Source of the DNA: Ochrobactrum sp. Marseille-Q0166
GTDB lineage: Bacteria; Pseudomonadota; Alphaproteobacteria; Rhizobiales; Rhizobiaceae
Length of the DNA: 64,000 nucleotides
Direction of reading: 5' to 3'
NCBI RefSeq assembly: GCF_014397025.1
Contig: NZ_JACJUO010000003.1
Location: 248,001 to 312,000 of the forward strand
Shown here one piece after another: positions 56,085 to 64,000 of this stretch. The notes below the pieces were generated by a model. The model saw nothing but the letters and a program-made list of their open reading frames with translations, was not told where the DNA came from and did not search any database. The translations under genes and the position numbers were made by a program. Position 1 is the stretch's first letter. Each line of letters begins with the position of its first letter.

Positions 56085-57572
56085 TCAGTGCACCGCAGCA
56101 TACATAATGTCTTTCTCAGTGACTGTAAGGGGTGAGAATTCTTCGACAATGCGTCCCTGACGACAAACCAGAATACGATCTGACAGGGCCAGAATTTCCG
56201 GCAAATAAGATGAGATTACGATAACAGCCAGTCCCTGATCTGCGAGACCTTCAATCAGACTGTGAATTTCCGCAATCGCGCCCACATCAACGCCTCGCGT
56301 CGGCTCATCGAAGATAATGAGTTTGGGCTTCTGCACAAGCGCCTTGCTGATGACAACCTTTTGCTGATTGCCGCCTGAAAGTTCAATAACCTGTGCCTTT
56401 GAATCAATACTTCTGATGGCGAGCTTACTTCGCCATGCGTCGGCAAGCGCCCTCATTTCCTTATAGCTGACAACAGGCAGCCGCTCCAAACCAGCAGCGA
56501 GAAGTCCGGCATAAAGGTTTTCAGCGATGGACATGGTCTCAAAGAAACCGTCAATTTTACGGTCTTCGGTGACATAAACAATCCCGTCCCGCACGGCCTC
56601 GCGCGGCGTTGTGTAGCGCACGGGCTGTCCGCGATATTCAATAGTTCCGCCACGCAGAAAATTGCGTTTGAAAACTCCGGCGATGATCTTGGCCGTCTCT
56701 GTTCTGCCAGAACCAACAAGCCCAAAAATACCGGTCGCCTGCCCCTCGAAAACTGAGAACGATGTATTGCGCACCATCGCTCCCATAGACACATCTTCGA
56801 CAGAAAGGATGCGTGGACCAGCAGAACGAATAGCTCTGCGGGGCTGGGAACCCTCGACAGAAGCACGGCCGATCATCGCCTCAACGATCTTCGCCTGATC
56901 CAGATGAGCCGTTTTTTCTGTCATCACCTTTTCACCGTCACGCATGATAGTGATGCGGTCTGATATAAGCAGAGCTTCTTCGAGAGCATGACTGATGAAA
57001 ACGATGGTTACGCCGCGTTTTTTCAATCGCCGGACAAGTGCGAAGAAGTGTTTTCGCTCTTCAGGTGTCAAGGTCGCCGTTGGTTCATCAAAAATGATGA
57101 TCCTGGCATTCAGCCGCACTGCGCGCGCAATCTCCACCATCTGACGCTTTGCAGCACCAAGCGTAGAAACATTGGCCGTGGGATCAACAGTAAAATTGAG
57201 CGATTGTAAGAATTGCTGTGCAGCAATGGTGATACCGCGCAAACGGTTGAATGCTTTCTCGTCACCGAGATAGAGATTTTGGGCAACAGTCATCGAGGGC
57301 ACAAGGCTCGTTTCCTGAAACACCATAGCGATACCATGTTGCAAGGCATCAGCCGGGCCTGAAAACTGTATTTCCTTTCCATTCAGAACAAGCTTGCCTG
57401 AACTCGGCTCCACAACACCGGCAAGCAGTTTGCTCAGCGTAGACTTTCCGGCTCCATTTTCACCCAGCAGTGCATGCACCTCACCCGGGTGAAGGTCGAA
57501 ATCAACCGCATTCACGGCGACATTCCCGTGATATGACTTCGTAATCGCTTTGGTTTCCAGCAGAACTGTCAT
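56085..57572 (-). CDS. Sugar ABC transporter ATPase, two domains (RbsA-like)
   Basis: A 495-residue carbohydrate-type ATPase. Domain 1 has the complete Walker A GENGAGKST, Walker B IIIFDEPTATLT and the divergent signature LGAAKRQMVEIARAV. Domain 2 has the degenerate Walker A GLVGSGRTETA and the full signature LSGGNQQKVVISKAL, as is normal for RbsA/MglA. It powers the importer formed by the two permeases. Its ATG overlaps the preceding propeller gene (ATGA). Last gene of the operon. Confidence 0.9.
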   Translation of the reverse strand: MTVLLETKAITKSYHGNVAVNAVDFDLHPGEVHALLGENGAGKSTLSKLLAGVVEPSSGKLVLNGKEIQFSGPADALQHGIAMVFQETSLVPSMTVAQNLYLGDEKAFNRLRGITIAAQQFLQSLNFTVDPTANVSTLGAAKRQMVEIARAVRLNARIIIFDEPTATLTPEERKHFFALVRRLKKRGVTIVFISHALEEALLISDRITIMRDGEKVMTEKTAHLDQAKIVEAMIGRASVEGSQPRRAIRSAGPRILSVEDVSMGAMVRNTSFSVFEGQATGIFGLVGSGRTETAKIIAGVFKRNFLRGGTIEYRGQPVRYTTPREAVRDGIVYVTEDRKIDGFFETMSIAENLYAGLLAAGLERLPVVSYKEMRALADAWRSKLAIRSIDSKAQVIELSGGNQQKVVISKALVQKPKLIIFDEPTRGVDVGAIAEIHSLIEGLADQGLAVIVISSYLPEILALSDRILVCRQGRIVEEFSPLTVTEKDIMYAAVH

Positions 57573-58642
57573 TGTCCATCACCTTTACCAAGTTCGATAA
57601 TCAGATCAGCTCCCTTCACGGTTGCAAGCACCGACGAGCCGGTATCCAGTATCGACGTTAATCCGTGACGGTTTCCGTCAGAGCGACTATGGAAACTTTC
57701 CTCGGGCAGGCACTGACTGTCGAGTCGGACCGCCAGACCGTATGAACGCGATGGCGCCCAGGGTTTGTGCACCCCCATCGTGCGCACCGATCCGCATTGC
57801 AATGGCGCAAGAAAGTCGGAGCCAGAAGACAGTGCGGGCGCAATCCAGTATTCGCGCTCAATTGTTGCAAGCATATCGTGACGAAAAGTCTTTTCCTGCA
57901 ATACAAACTCGATCAGGCGATTTCTGGGTGCAAAGACAGATAGCCAGAAACCACCATTGCGCGCAGGGGACAGTCTGCCCGGATAACCCGGAATTCTGGT
58001 CAGAACCGGCATTATACCCTTTGTGGCATCTATGCGAATAATGCGGTGTGCAAAAGCCTCACTAAAGTAAATCGAGCCATCACGGTCAACCTGAACACCC
58101 GATGGCCATGCAAGCCTCTCAGCCAGAAGAGTTGCTTTTCCGGAAGCAATATCAAGCGACCAAACAGACCCGGTCGCCTGTTTGTTCATGAGTGCGACAA
58201 CCCAGTCAGACGGCGCATATGTGGCAGAACCCACTGTCACAACGATGGTCGTTGCGTCGATTACTGATACAGCCGTTGGACAACGAAGGACGTTGGAACC
58301 AAGACGGTCGAAGGACTTACCGTCATGTGTGCCACCGTGCACAAGCAGTTTTCCGTTATCGAGCGCGACAATCAGAGCGTCATCGGAAAGCGCCGCCAGC
58401 GCGGAAATATCGGCATCGTAGTCGGCAATCTTCTCCGTTGTCGCGCCAGTGATTTTGAACACTGAAGCACCGGACGAAAAGACAGGCTTGCCCGACCAAA
58501 GAACGAGATTATCTGGCACTTCATGCGCATGAAGGACCGGGGCATCATCCAGCGCAGTATTTGGTTTGTAGGCACCATCATAGGGTGGGATCGTAATGGC
58601 CTTGCCACGGAATGGATCAAGAAGGCGGTCAATGAAACTCAT
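57569..58642 (-). CDS. Strictosidine-synthase/SMP-30-like beta-propeller, metal ligands substituted
   Basis: A 357-residue cytoplasmic protein of the SMP-30/strictosidine-synthase-like six-bladed propeller group. The repeat landmarks can be followed: HEVPDN near 40, RCPTAVSV near 121, AWPSGVQVDRDGSIYF near 179 and GYPGRLSPARNGGFWL near 219. In active relatives these carry E, N, N and D as metal ligands; here the last three read T123, S181 and G222. It therefore looks non-catalytic and may bind sugar-like ligands or regulate its neighbour. GGGGAGAGG precedes the ATG, which overlaps the upstream stop. Confidence 0.78.
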   Translation of the reverse strand: MSFIDRLLDPFRGKAITIPPYDGAYKPNTALDDAPVLHAHEVPDNLVLWSGKPVFSSGASVFKITGATTEKIADYDADISALAALSDDALIVALDNGKLLVHGGTHDGKSFDRLGSNVLRCPTAVSVIDATTIVVTVGSATYAPSDWVVALMNKQATGSVWSLDIASGKATLLAERLAWPSGVQVDRDGSIYFSEAFAHRIIRIDATKGIMPVLTRIPGYPGRLSPARNGGFWLSVFAPRNRLIEFVLQEKTFRHDMLATIEREYWIAPALSSGSDFLAPLQCGSVRTMGVHKPWAPSRSYGLAVRLDSQCLPEESFHSRSDGNRHGLTSILDTGSSVLATVKGADLIIELGKGDGQ

Positions 58643-60762
58643 TTTGCCTCTCCCCAATAGGAATTCCAGCCCGTCCATTCAGGATCAGCTCCGTCAATTC
58701 GGATACGGCCAATCCGGTTATTGAGGATACCGCCAATATAGAGAAAGCCTTTGTGCTCGCGCATGGACGTCACCATAGGGTGACTTGCGCCACCAAGATC
58801 GCCCAAGGTTGCAACGATGGTGCCGGATTCATCAAATTTCACGACGCCGCCCGTGTTAATATTGGGAAACAGCCACTCATCCTGCGGAAGACGCCGGGTC
58901 ATGCGTTTGCGCATACCGGGATTACGCAACGCAAGATCGAAGCTTGGTGTGCGCATGCCCAGCCATGCCATCCAGTAGGTGCCATCGGAGGCACGATTGA
59001 TATTATCCGGATAGCCGGGCATGTCCCTGATAACTGTTTCAAGCGTGCCCGCCTTTGGTCCCTCAATCCAGTAACGGTGAACTGAGCACGCCCACGACTC
59101 TGCCAAGAGCAGCGACTGTCCATCATGGGATATGCAAACGCCGTTGGAATAGCGGAGATTTTTAAGAACTGTCCGCGTTTTGCCAGTTTTTGGATCATAG
59201 ACCAACAAACGCCCGGTGGGTCGGCTCTCAATGGAATCCAGAACCCAGTCATGTGCATCATAACGGGTAGTGGAATCGGTAAACCAGACCCGACCGTGGC
59301 GGTCTATGTCACAATCATTCGGATCACGCAGTCGCGCATCGTCGATGACGGAAAAAAAGGATCGCCGTGTCTCCGTTGATAATTCACTGACCGTGCCATC
59401 CTGTGCAACAGAATACAAACCCATCGCACCCACGCAAGATTTGATCGATCCGTCACGGTCGATAGCCAGCCCCAGCGGAAATCCGCCAATATGGGCAAAT
59501 ATCTCTGAGCGTTTATAATCCGGTGCAAAATAGCGGACGATTTCGCCATGCCGGGTGCCCGCATAAAGATTATCCTCGCGGTCCAGAACCACATCTTCCG
59601 GACCTTCGACTTCACCAATACCGATGGCTTCAGCACTGGCCAGTGAATTGTTGAGCGCGTATGGCGTTCCCGATCCGGGAACCGCTGACAAAGCCGTCTG
59701 CATCCGGTGATGCACGGGTGCCACGTAAACTTCAGATACGACCTTGTGGCGGTTCTTAAGCCAGCGAACATCAAACACGATTGCAAGCGCCAACAACAAT
59801 CCGAGGATCATCTGATTGGTCCCCGTTCCCGCGCCCATGCGGATCAATCCGTTATTGATGAGCAGAACGGCAACGGCACCCATAAAGCCCTTGGCAATGG
59901 AACCACGACCGCCACCAAGGCTGTTCCCACCGACAACGGCTGCTGTCAATGCCAGCAGTTCCAGTCCAAGACCGGTTCCTGGCCCGACCCCGGACAACCG
60001 AGCCGCGAAAAGATAGCCGGCGATGCCACATGCACCTCCGCACACCACATAAGTCAGGAAAACCGTTCGCCGCACCGGAATGCCAATATTAAATGCAGAA
60101 CGACGAGCGCCACCAACGGCGCTGATGTGCCAGCCAATGCGTGATCGTGTGATAATCAGATGAGCGAGTACTGTAAAAATCAGAGCGATCAACGCACTCA
60201 CAGGCACTCCCCATAAGGTGCCCATACCCATCCAGTCAAAGCTATCAGAATAGACCGCAGAACTTTGTATCTGTCTGCCGTAATGAATGATCAGAATATC
60301 GTAAATTGAACGACCGATAATGAGCGTAACAAGTGTTGTGAGAAATGCGCGCAGACGCAGATAGCCAATGAGAAAGCCGTTGAACGCGCCAAACAAGGCC
60401 CCTACGCTGACCGCAGCAATAAAGGCCAGCCAGACAGGCCCTTCTCCAATATAAATGACGCAGAGTGTGGTAAAAGCTGCAAGAGCAAAAATAGACCCTA
60501 CCGACAGATCAATCCCGCCTCCGATGATAACCACCGTAAGCCCGATCACGACAATTAGAAACTCTCCAAGCTGCCGGGATGTATCAAGAAGACTGCCTGC
60601 GGTAAAAAAGCCCGGAACGAGCGCGCCAAAAATACCGATGACAGCGATCAGAAAGACAAACGGAACCAGATTGTCAGCCCAGTTTTTAACCAGAATTTCT
60701 CCGGCGAGATGATCCGGGATTCTGTTATATCGAAACCGCGCTAGCGCTTCTCTCATTTTCAT
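58639..60762 (-). CDS. Sugar ABC permease fused to an SMP-30/strictosidine-synthase-like propeller
   Basis: A 707-residue fusion. Residues 1-345 are an RbsC-type permease (IIGGGIDLSVGSIFALAAF, then AVVGGNSLGGGRGS and eight to ten membrane segments). A linker of about 35 residues leads to a propeller domain (about 380-707) with EGPEDVVLDRE (E386), RDPNDCDID (N482), RYSNGVCIS (N540) and GYPDNINRASDG (D586), the full ligand set of metal-dependent lactonases and strictosidine-synthase-like proteins. RbsC permeases end inside the cell, so the enzyme domain should sit at the cytoplasmic exit. The ATG at 60762 is chosen; earlier in-frame starts run through the hairpin at 60804. Confidence 0.85.
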   Translation of the reverse strand: MKMREALARFRYNRIPDHLAGEILVKNWADNLVPFVFLIAVIGIFGALVPGFFTAGSLLDTSRQLGEFLIVVIGLTVVIIGGGIDLSVGSIFALAAFTTLCVIYIGEGPVWLAFIAAVSVGALFGAFNGFLIGYLRLRAFLTTLVTLIIGRSIYDILIIHYGRQIQSSAVYSDSFDWMGMGTLWGVPVSALIALIFTVLAHLIITRSRIGWHISAVGGARRSAFNIGIPVRRTVFLTYVVCGGACGIAGYLFAARLSGVGPGTGLGLELLALTAAVVGGNSLGGGRGSIAKGFMGAVAVLLINNGLIRMGAGTGTNQMILGLLLALAIVFDVRWLKNRHKVVSEVYVAPVHHRMQTALSAVPGSGTPYALNNSLASAEAIGIGEVEGPEDVVLDREDNLYAGTRHGEIVRYFAPDYKRSEIFAHIGGFPLGLAIDRDGSIKSCVGAMGLYSVAQDGTVSELSTETRRSFFSVIDDARLRDPNDCDIDRHGRVWFTDSTTRYDAHDWVLDSIESRPTGRLLVYDPKTGKTRTVLKNLRYSNGVCISHDGQSLLLAESWACSVHRYWIEGPKAGTLETVIRDMPGYPDNINRASDGTYWMAWLGMRTPSFDLALRNPGMRKRMTRRLPQDEWLFPNINTGGVVKFDESGTIVATLGDLGGASHPMVTSMREHKGFLYIGGILNNRIGRIRIDGADPEWTGWNSYWGEAK

Positions 60763-60803
60763 TCGATGTTTCCGGCTTTCCGAAATGCGATACCTGTCAT
60801 CCA

Positions 60804-60826
60804 GTCCCCGCCGCTGGAGCGGGGAC
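60804..60826 (-). promoter_or_regulatory. Intercistronic hairpin between binding-protein and fusion-permease genes
   Basis: A perfect 8-base-pair GC-rich stem, GTCCCCGC with GCGGGGAC, and a 7-base loop lie 61 bases past the binding-protein stop. It is placed like the hairpins behind three other binding-protein genes in the window. Confidence 0.65.
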
Positions 60827-60886
60827 GTGTAAGAAAATTGGGAAAGCACAGCGCTCACGGCGACCGTACTTTCCATAATGACGTCT

Positions 60887-61915
60887 TTAAGTCTTCGCTG
60901 CTTCGATTGCTTTCTGGCTCCAGCAGACGCCGGGCGCCAGATCAGCCTTCGTACGCGCGCGTTCAAGCGTGTAAAGGTAGCGGGCCTTGTCACCAGGCTT
61001 TTCATTGCCCTGCAACAGAAGCTTTATCGCAGTTACAACGTCGTGCGACTGACGAACCAGCTCACTGGTGACAATGGCGCCGAAAGTGCCATCTTCCAGC
61101 AGGTTACAGTCGATCTGCTCGCCCCCGCCGGTGGTCACCAGAAACACCTTGTCTTGAAGACCGGCATCACGAATGGCAGCAGCGGTTCCCTGCGCGGTCG
61201 CATCCCAGAAATCGATAATACCGCACACATCAGGATTCTGCTGCAACAGAGTTGTGGCTGCATTGCGTGCGGTGGTTGGATCCCAGTTGGAATCAGGCTG
61301 GCCAACGACTTTGAATTCAGGGTTCTTCTCGAGAACAGCCTGCACGCCAGCCCATTGATCGAGGCTGGATGCATTAACCTGATCGCCCTGTATGACGCCG
61401 ATCTTCTTGCTGGAATTTGGCCCGCAGCCTTTGATAACCGCTTCTGCTTCCAGCTCTCCAAGCTTCTTCCAGTCCGAGCCAGCAAAGACGTCCGACGCAT
61501 AGTTTGATGGATTATCGAGCTGGATAACAAAAATGCCAGCATCCTGTGCCCGCTTATAAAGGCGGCTGTAGGAGTTGATGTCCGGGGACTGTACAATCAG
61601 CACATCAGGCTTGTTCGCCGACGAAATCAAATCGGTAATCGCCTGCGCACCTGCGTCCACGCTCCAATTCGGATCACGCGTTTCCCAGATACCACCGAAA
61701 GCCTTGACTTCTTCGCCAATAAAATGGTTCCAGCCCTGAGCGAGATCGAAGCCCATTGTCATTGGCACCAGCACAACGCGCTTGCCCTTGAGCGCATTTT
61801 CATAGGCTGCTGGACCAGGATTACCCGCATCCTGCGCAGAGCTTGTGAAGGCTCCCACAGCGAACATCATGGTCGCAGACACAGCGGCCAATAAACCACG
61901 CTTCCATAATTTCAT
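60887..61915 (-). CDS. Periplasmic sugar-binding protein (RbsB-like)
   Basis: A 342-residue binding protein of the type I periplasmic-binding fold. A Sec signal peptide covers about 1-27 (LLAAVSATMMFAVGAFTSSA, before QDAG). ALKGKRVVLVPMTMGFDLAQ, AITDLISSANKPDVLIVQSPD and GIFVIQLDNPSN follow the family pattern; cysteines such as C176 in VIKGCGPNSS are uncommon in this fold. AGAGGG precedes the ATG. It supplies both permeases of the operon. Confidence 0.88.
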   Translation of the reverse strand: MKLWKRGLLAAVSATMMFAVGAFTSSAQDAGNPGPAAYENALKGKRVVLVPMTMGFDLAQGWNHFIGEEVKAFGGIWETRDPNWSVDAGAQAITDLISSANKPDVLIVQSPDINSYSRLYKRAQDAGIFVIQLDNPSNYASDVFAGSDWKKLGELEAEAVIKGCGPNSSKKIGVIQGDQVNASSLDQWAGVQAVLEKNPEFKVVGQPDSNWDPTTARNAATTLLQQNPDVCGIIDFWDATAQGTAAAIRDAGLQDKVFLVTTGGGEQIDCNLLEDGTFGAIVTSELVRQSHDVVTAIKLLLQGNEKPGDKARYLYTLERARTKADLAPGVCWSQKAIEAAKT

Positions 61916-61966
61916 TTTCCAACCCTCTTTTCGATGGACCGCCAGGCGCGCCCTTAGTTACAAATG

Positions 61967-62953
61967 TCAGATATCGCCCTGCTGACTGGTTTGTTCATCA
62001 CGTGGGTTGAGACGCCCATCAAGAATGATTGCAGCCAGCAAAATTGTTGCTTTGATCAGGTTCTGATAGATATTGGGAAGGTCGAGGATGGTCATGCCGT
62101 TGAGCAGAATGCCAATCAACAGAGCACCAACCAGAACATTGCGCATTCCGCCTTTGCCGCCGGAAAGGCCTATGCCGCCAATCACCACGACCAGAATGAC
62201 ATCATAAAGCAACGTTGAATTCACGATGCGGGTATTCATGCTTTGCAGGCTGACAGCCGTAGCAACTCCTGCAATCCATGCCAGCAAGGCACTGACGACA
62301 TATTTGAGCAGTGTCAGCGGACGTACACCGATGCCCATGGTTCGCGCGGCCTGATAGTTATCGCCCATCAGGTAAAGGAACCGTCCCGGCTTTGTATATC
62401 GGAGAAACAGCCAGCCTATGAGCAGCATACCAAGAAAAAGCAGCACATCGAGTGGAAGCCCCAAAAGCCGCGCCTGCCCCAGAGAAAGCAGCGTCAACGC
62501 ATCCTGCGGAATGGCAATCACATCCTGCTTCAATATCTGTGAACGAACAAAGCCAAAAACAAATGCGCTTGTGGCAAGCGTCGCAAAAAGCGCCGGAACA
62601 CTGGCATAGGCGATCAGAAAACCGTTGACCAGACCGATAGCCACAACAACCAGAAAGACGATTGAACTCGCCGCCAGCAAACTCCAGCCGGAATGCAGCA
62701 ATTCAAGCTGCAGCGCTGTCGCTATCACCATCACAGCAACCATGGATAGATCGATACCGCGACCGATAACCACCAGCCCCATCCCAATAGCCAGAATGCC
62801 CAGCACGGATATGCTGCGTATAATTGCGATAAGATTTCCCGTTGCCCTGAAACCATCAAGGCTCACGGCAAATCCTGCAAACAATGCGAAAGCCAGGATC
62901 AGAACAATCTTTTCCTGACTAACCGATTTAAAAAAGCCAGATGATCGCGACAA
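61967..62953 (-). CDS. Sugar ABC transporter permease (RbsC-like)
   Basis: A 328-residue permease with GLVVIGRGIDLSMVAVMVIA, IGGIGLSGGKGGMRNVLVGA and about eight to ten membrane segments. It probably pairs with the permease half of the fusion protein. The start is TTG: a TGA stands immediately before it, the first membrane helix begins at residue 16, and AAAGG lies nine bases upstream. First gene of the five-gene operon. Confidence 0.85.
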   Translation of the reverse strand: MSRSSGFFKSVSQEKIVLILAFALFAGFAVSLDGFRATGNLIAIIRSISVLGILAIGMGLVVIGRGIDLSMVAVMVIATALQLELLHSGWSLLAASSIVFLVVVAIGLVNGFLIAYASVPALFATLATSAFVFGFVRSQILKQDVIAIPQDALTLLSLGQARLLGLPLDVLLFLGMLLIGWLFLRYTKPGRFLYLMGDNYQAARTMGIGVRPLTLLKYVVSALLAWIAGVATAVSLQSMNTRIVNSTLLYDVILVVVIGGIGLSGGKGGMRNVLVGALLIGILLNGMTILDLPNIYQNLIKATILLAAIILDGRLNPRDEQTSQQGDI

Positions 62954-62972
62954 TCAGGGCAACCTTTCACAT

Positions 62973-62992
62973 GCTGAAACAGTCGTTTCAGC
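62973..62992. promoter_or_regulatory. Candidate LacI-type operator (GCTGAAAC-N4-GTTTCAGC)
   Basis: A perfect 8+8 palindrome sits 20 bases upstream of the first gene of the sugar operon. TGAAAC/GTTTCA arms are typical of LacI-family operators of sugar genes. No LacI gene lies in the window. Confidence 0.55.
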
Positions 62993-63033
62993 CCGTTAGT
63001 CAGCGCCCCATCGGGCTGCAACATTCGCGGTAA

Positions 63034-63049
63034 TTGAAACGCTTTCCGG
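63034..63049. promoter_or_regulatory. Second LacI-type half-palindrome (TTGAAACGCTTTCCGG)
   Basis: TGAAACGCTTTC matches the LacI-family consensus TGAAACGCTTTCA except for the last base. It lies 42 bases from the perfect palindrome at 62973, as paired operators often do. Confidence 0.4.
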
Positions 63050-63200
63050 ATCATCAATAGCCGGTCCACGCTGTTGCTTGCAGGCAGCCTTTTCTATCTT
63101 GAAGCCAAAATGAGAACAATTTTTTGCCAAACAGCGTCGTCAAGGAAACATGTCTTGAACCGCATTATCGGCCACAGAAACAAAGTTGAAATTATCCGGC

Positions 63201-63611
63201 TCAACTGGTCACATCAAATTCAGGGTCAACAGGAATAGACAAGGCGGTAACAATCCGATTGGTCTCTGATGCCATTCCAATAACAGCAAGGAGATCGCCG
63301 TACTGAGCATCCGTCATTCCCTTGGCGCGCGCTGCGGCCGTGTGGGAATGGATGCAATAATTGCAACCGCTGGCAACCGACACTGCAATATAAATCAGTT
63401 CTTTTGTCAGAGGATCCAGTGCAGACGGCGCTACCATCACTTCTTTCAGACTTTGCCACGTCCGTTCGAGGGTGAGAGGATCATTCGCCAATCCCCGCCA
63501 AAAATTATTGATGAAGTCTGATCCCCGAACCGCCTTTATGTCATCGAATACGGCTTTGACGCGGGGGGATTTCTCTGCATCCATGTCGGTCCAGAGCTTT
63601 ACTGTCGCCAT
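63201..63611 (-). CDS. Carboxymuconolactone decarboxylase/AhpD-like protein
   Basis: A 136-residue helical protein with the CxxC redox motif CNYCIHSHTAAARAKGM, preceded by LDPLTKELIYIAVSVASG, typical of the CMD/AhpD family. Members reduce peroxidase partners through the CxxC pair or decarboxylate lactones. AAGGTGAT precedes the ATG at 63611; an in-frame start nine codons earlier is less likely. It lies upstream of the sugar operon in the same direction but is separated from it by the operator region. Confidence 0.85.
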   Translation of the reverse strand: MATVKLWTDMDAEKSPRVKAVFDDIKAVRGSDFINNFWRGLANDPLTLERTWQSLKEVMVAPSALDPLTKELIYIAVSVASGCNYCIHSHTAAARAKGMTDAQYGDLLAVIGMASETNRIVTALSIPVDPEFDVTS

Positions 63612-63744
63612 TTCATCACCTTGAATTACTTCCATCATCGCTAGACGTTATAGCAAACAGACAACGCCGCCCAAAATAAGAATTTCTCTTCAGGCAAAGT
63701 AAATCATGGCGGGTTCACCACCCTGCATGGAATAACGGAATTGT

Positions 63745-64000
63745 TCAGATATTCCCTGCGATTTTGAAGCGTAGCGTGTTGTCAATAAAGCTCTTTTCTC
63801 CAGGTTCGCTTTCATTGGAACCGAACGGCAACTGGGCACGTAGCTTCCAATTGTGTGGAATATCCCATTGCTGTGCAACCAGAGTGTCGATCACCGGATT
63901 ATAATGTTGCAGGCTTGCCCCAATCCCGACATTCGCTAAAGCAGTCCAGACGGAAAACTGTGCCATTCCCGACGATTGCTCGGAGAATTCGGGAAACTTA
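63745..64000 (-). CDS. Nitroreductase-family protein, C-terminal part (runs off the window)
   Basis: The frame is open from the window edge to a stop at 63745, giving 84 residues. KFPEFSEQSSGMAQFSVWTA and LANVGIGASLQHYNPVIDTL match the C-terminal half of FMN nitroreductases of the small oxidoreductase type, as does LPFGSNESEPGEKSF. These reduce nitro groups or quinones with NAD(P)H. The start lies beyond base 64000. The CMD-like gene downstream may be cotranscribed. Confidence 0.72.
   Translation of the reverse strand, partial: KFPEFSEQSSGMAQFSVWTALANVGIGASLQHYNPVIDTLVAQQWDIPHNWKLRAQLPFGSNESEPGEKSFIDNTLRFKIAGNI

Noticed and set aside
60763..61005. An N-terminal extension of about 80 residues on the fusion permease
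   Set aside because: It would overlap the binding-protein gene and read through the GC-rich hairpin; its sequence is not permease-like.
1..64000. CRISPR arrays, tRNA or rRNA genes, phage modules
   Set aside because: I found no regularly spaced repeats, cloverleaf-like segments, rRNA-like stretches or phage structural genes on either strand.

Overview
The window looks like an accessory, nutrient-scavenging segment of an alphaproteobacterial genome, most likely the Brucella/Ochrobactrum group. The pointers are an Omp2-like porin, an 840 bp IS5-family element of the IS427 type that resembles Brucella IS711, and the density of ABC importers. The genus call rests on protein recognition only. I saw no rRNA, tRNA, CRISPR array or replication gene.

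Layout. 0-5 kb: a TetR regulator, then an M20 amidohydrolase and MHS-type permease operon diverging from a LysR regulator, then the stump of an amino-acid binding protein cut by a decayed IS3 element. 6.5-16.3 kb: a catabolic block with a DHDPS-family aldolase, a DhaKL-type kinase and an aminotransferase on the minus strand, facing a polar amino-acid ABC importer, an IclR regulator, a second ATPase and an FAH-family hydrolase. A matched pair of palindromes in the divergent promoter is a candidate IclR operator. 16.3-18.3 kb: decayed DNA with an IS3 relic. 18.3-24.7 kb: a GlxA-type regulator and MFS permease, an MFS/LysR divergent pair, and a DUF2254 membrane protein. 24.8-28.4 kb: an insertion-sequence cluster (frameshifted IS110, IS6 stub, IS3 relic, apparently complete IS5) enclosing a toxin-antitoxin pair with its own operator.

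28.6-34.8 kb: a peptide-type ABC importer operon ending in a homocysteine S-methyltransferase and a strong terminator, then a porin on the other strand. 36.2-46.5 kb: a minus-strand operon joining a second peptide-type importer to a C45 (penicillin acyltransferase-like) enzyme, an alpha/beta hydrolase, an amidase and a PaiB-like protein, diverging from a GntR-family regulator with two helix-turn-helix domains. 46.6-47.9 kb: a frameshifted IS6 element and relics. 47.9-50.5 kb: a second MFS/LysR module, here with a small monooxygenase-like gene. 50.5-55.8 kb: a third peptide-type importer.

56.1-63 kb: the most unusual locus. It is a ribose-type sugar importer in which one permease is fused to a strictosidine-synthase/SMP-30-like beta-propeller with intact metal ligands, followed by a stand-alone propeller whose ligands are substituted. 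63.2-64 kb: a carboxymuconolactone-decarboxylase-like protein and a partial nitroreductase.

How it fits together: six solute-binding-protein systems (five intact, one truncated) sit beside hydrolases, kinases or aldolases that could act on what they import, under local regulators of six families. Insertion-sequence scars border several modules. Four of the five intact binding-protein genes are followed directly by strong intercistronic hairpins, a classic way of making more binding protein than permease.
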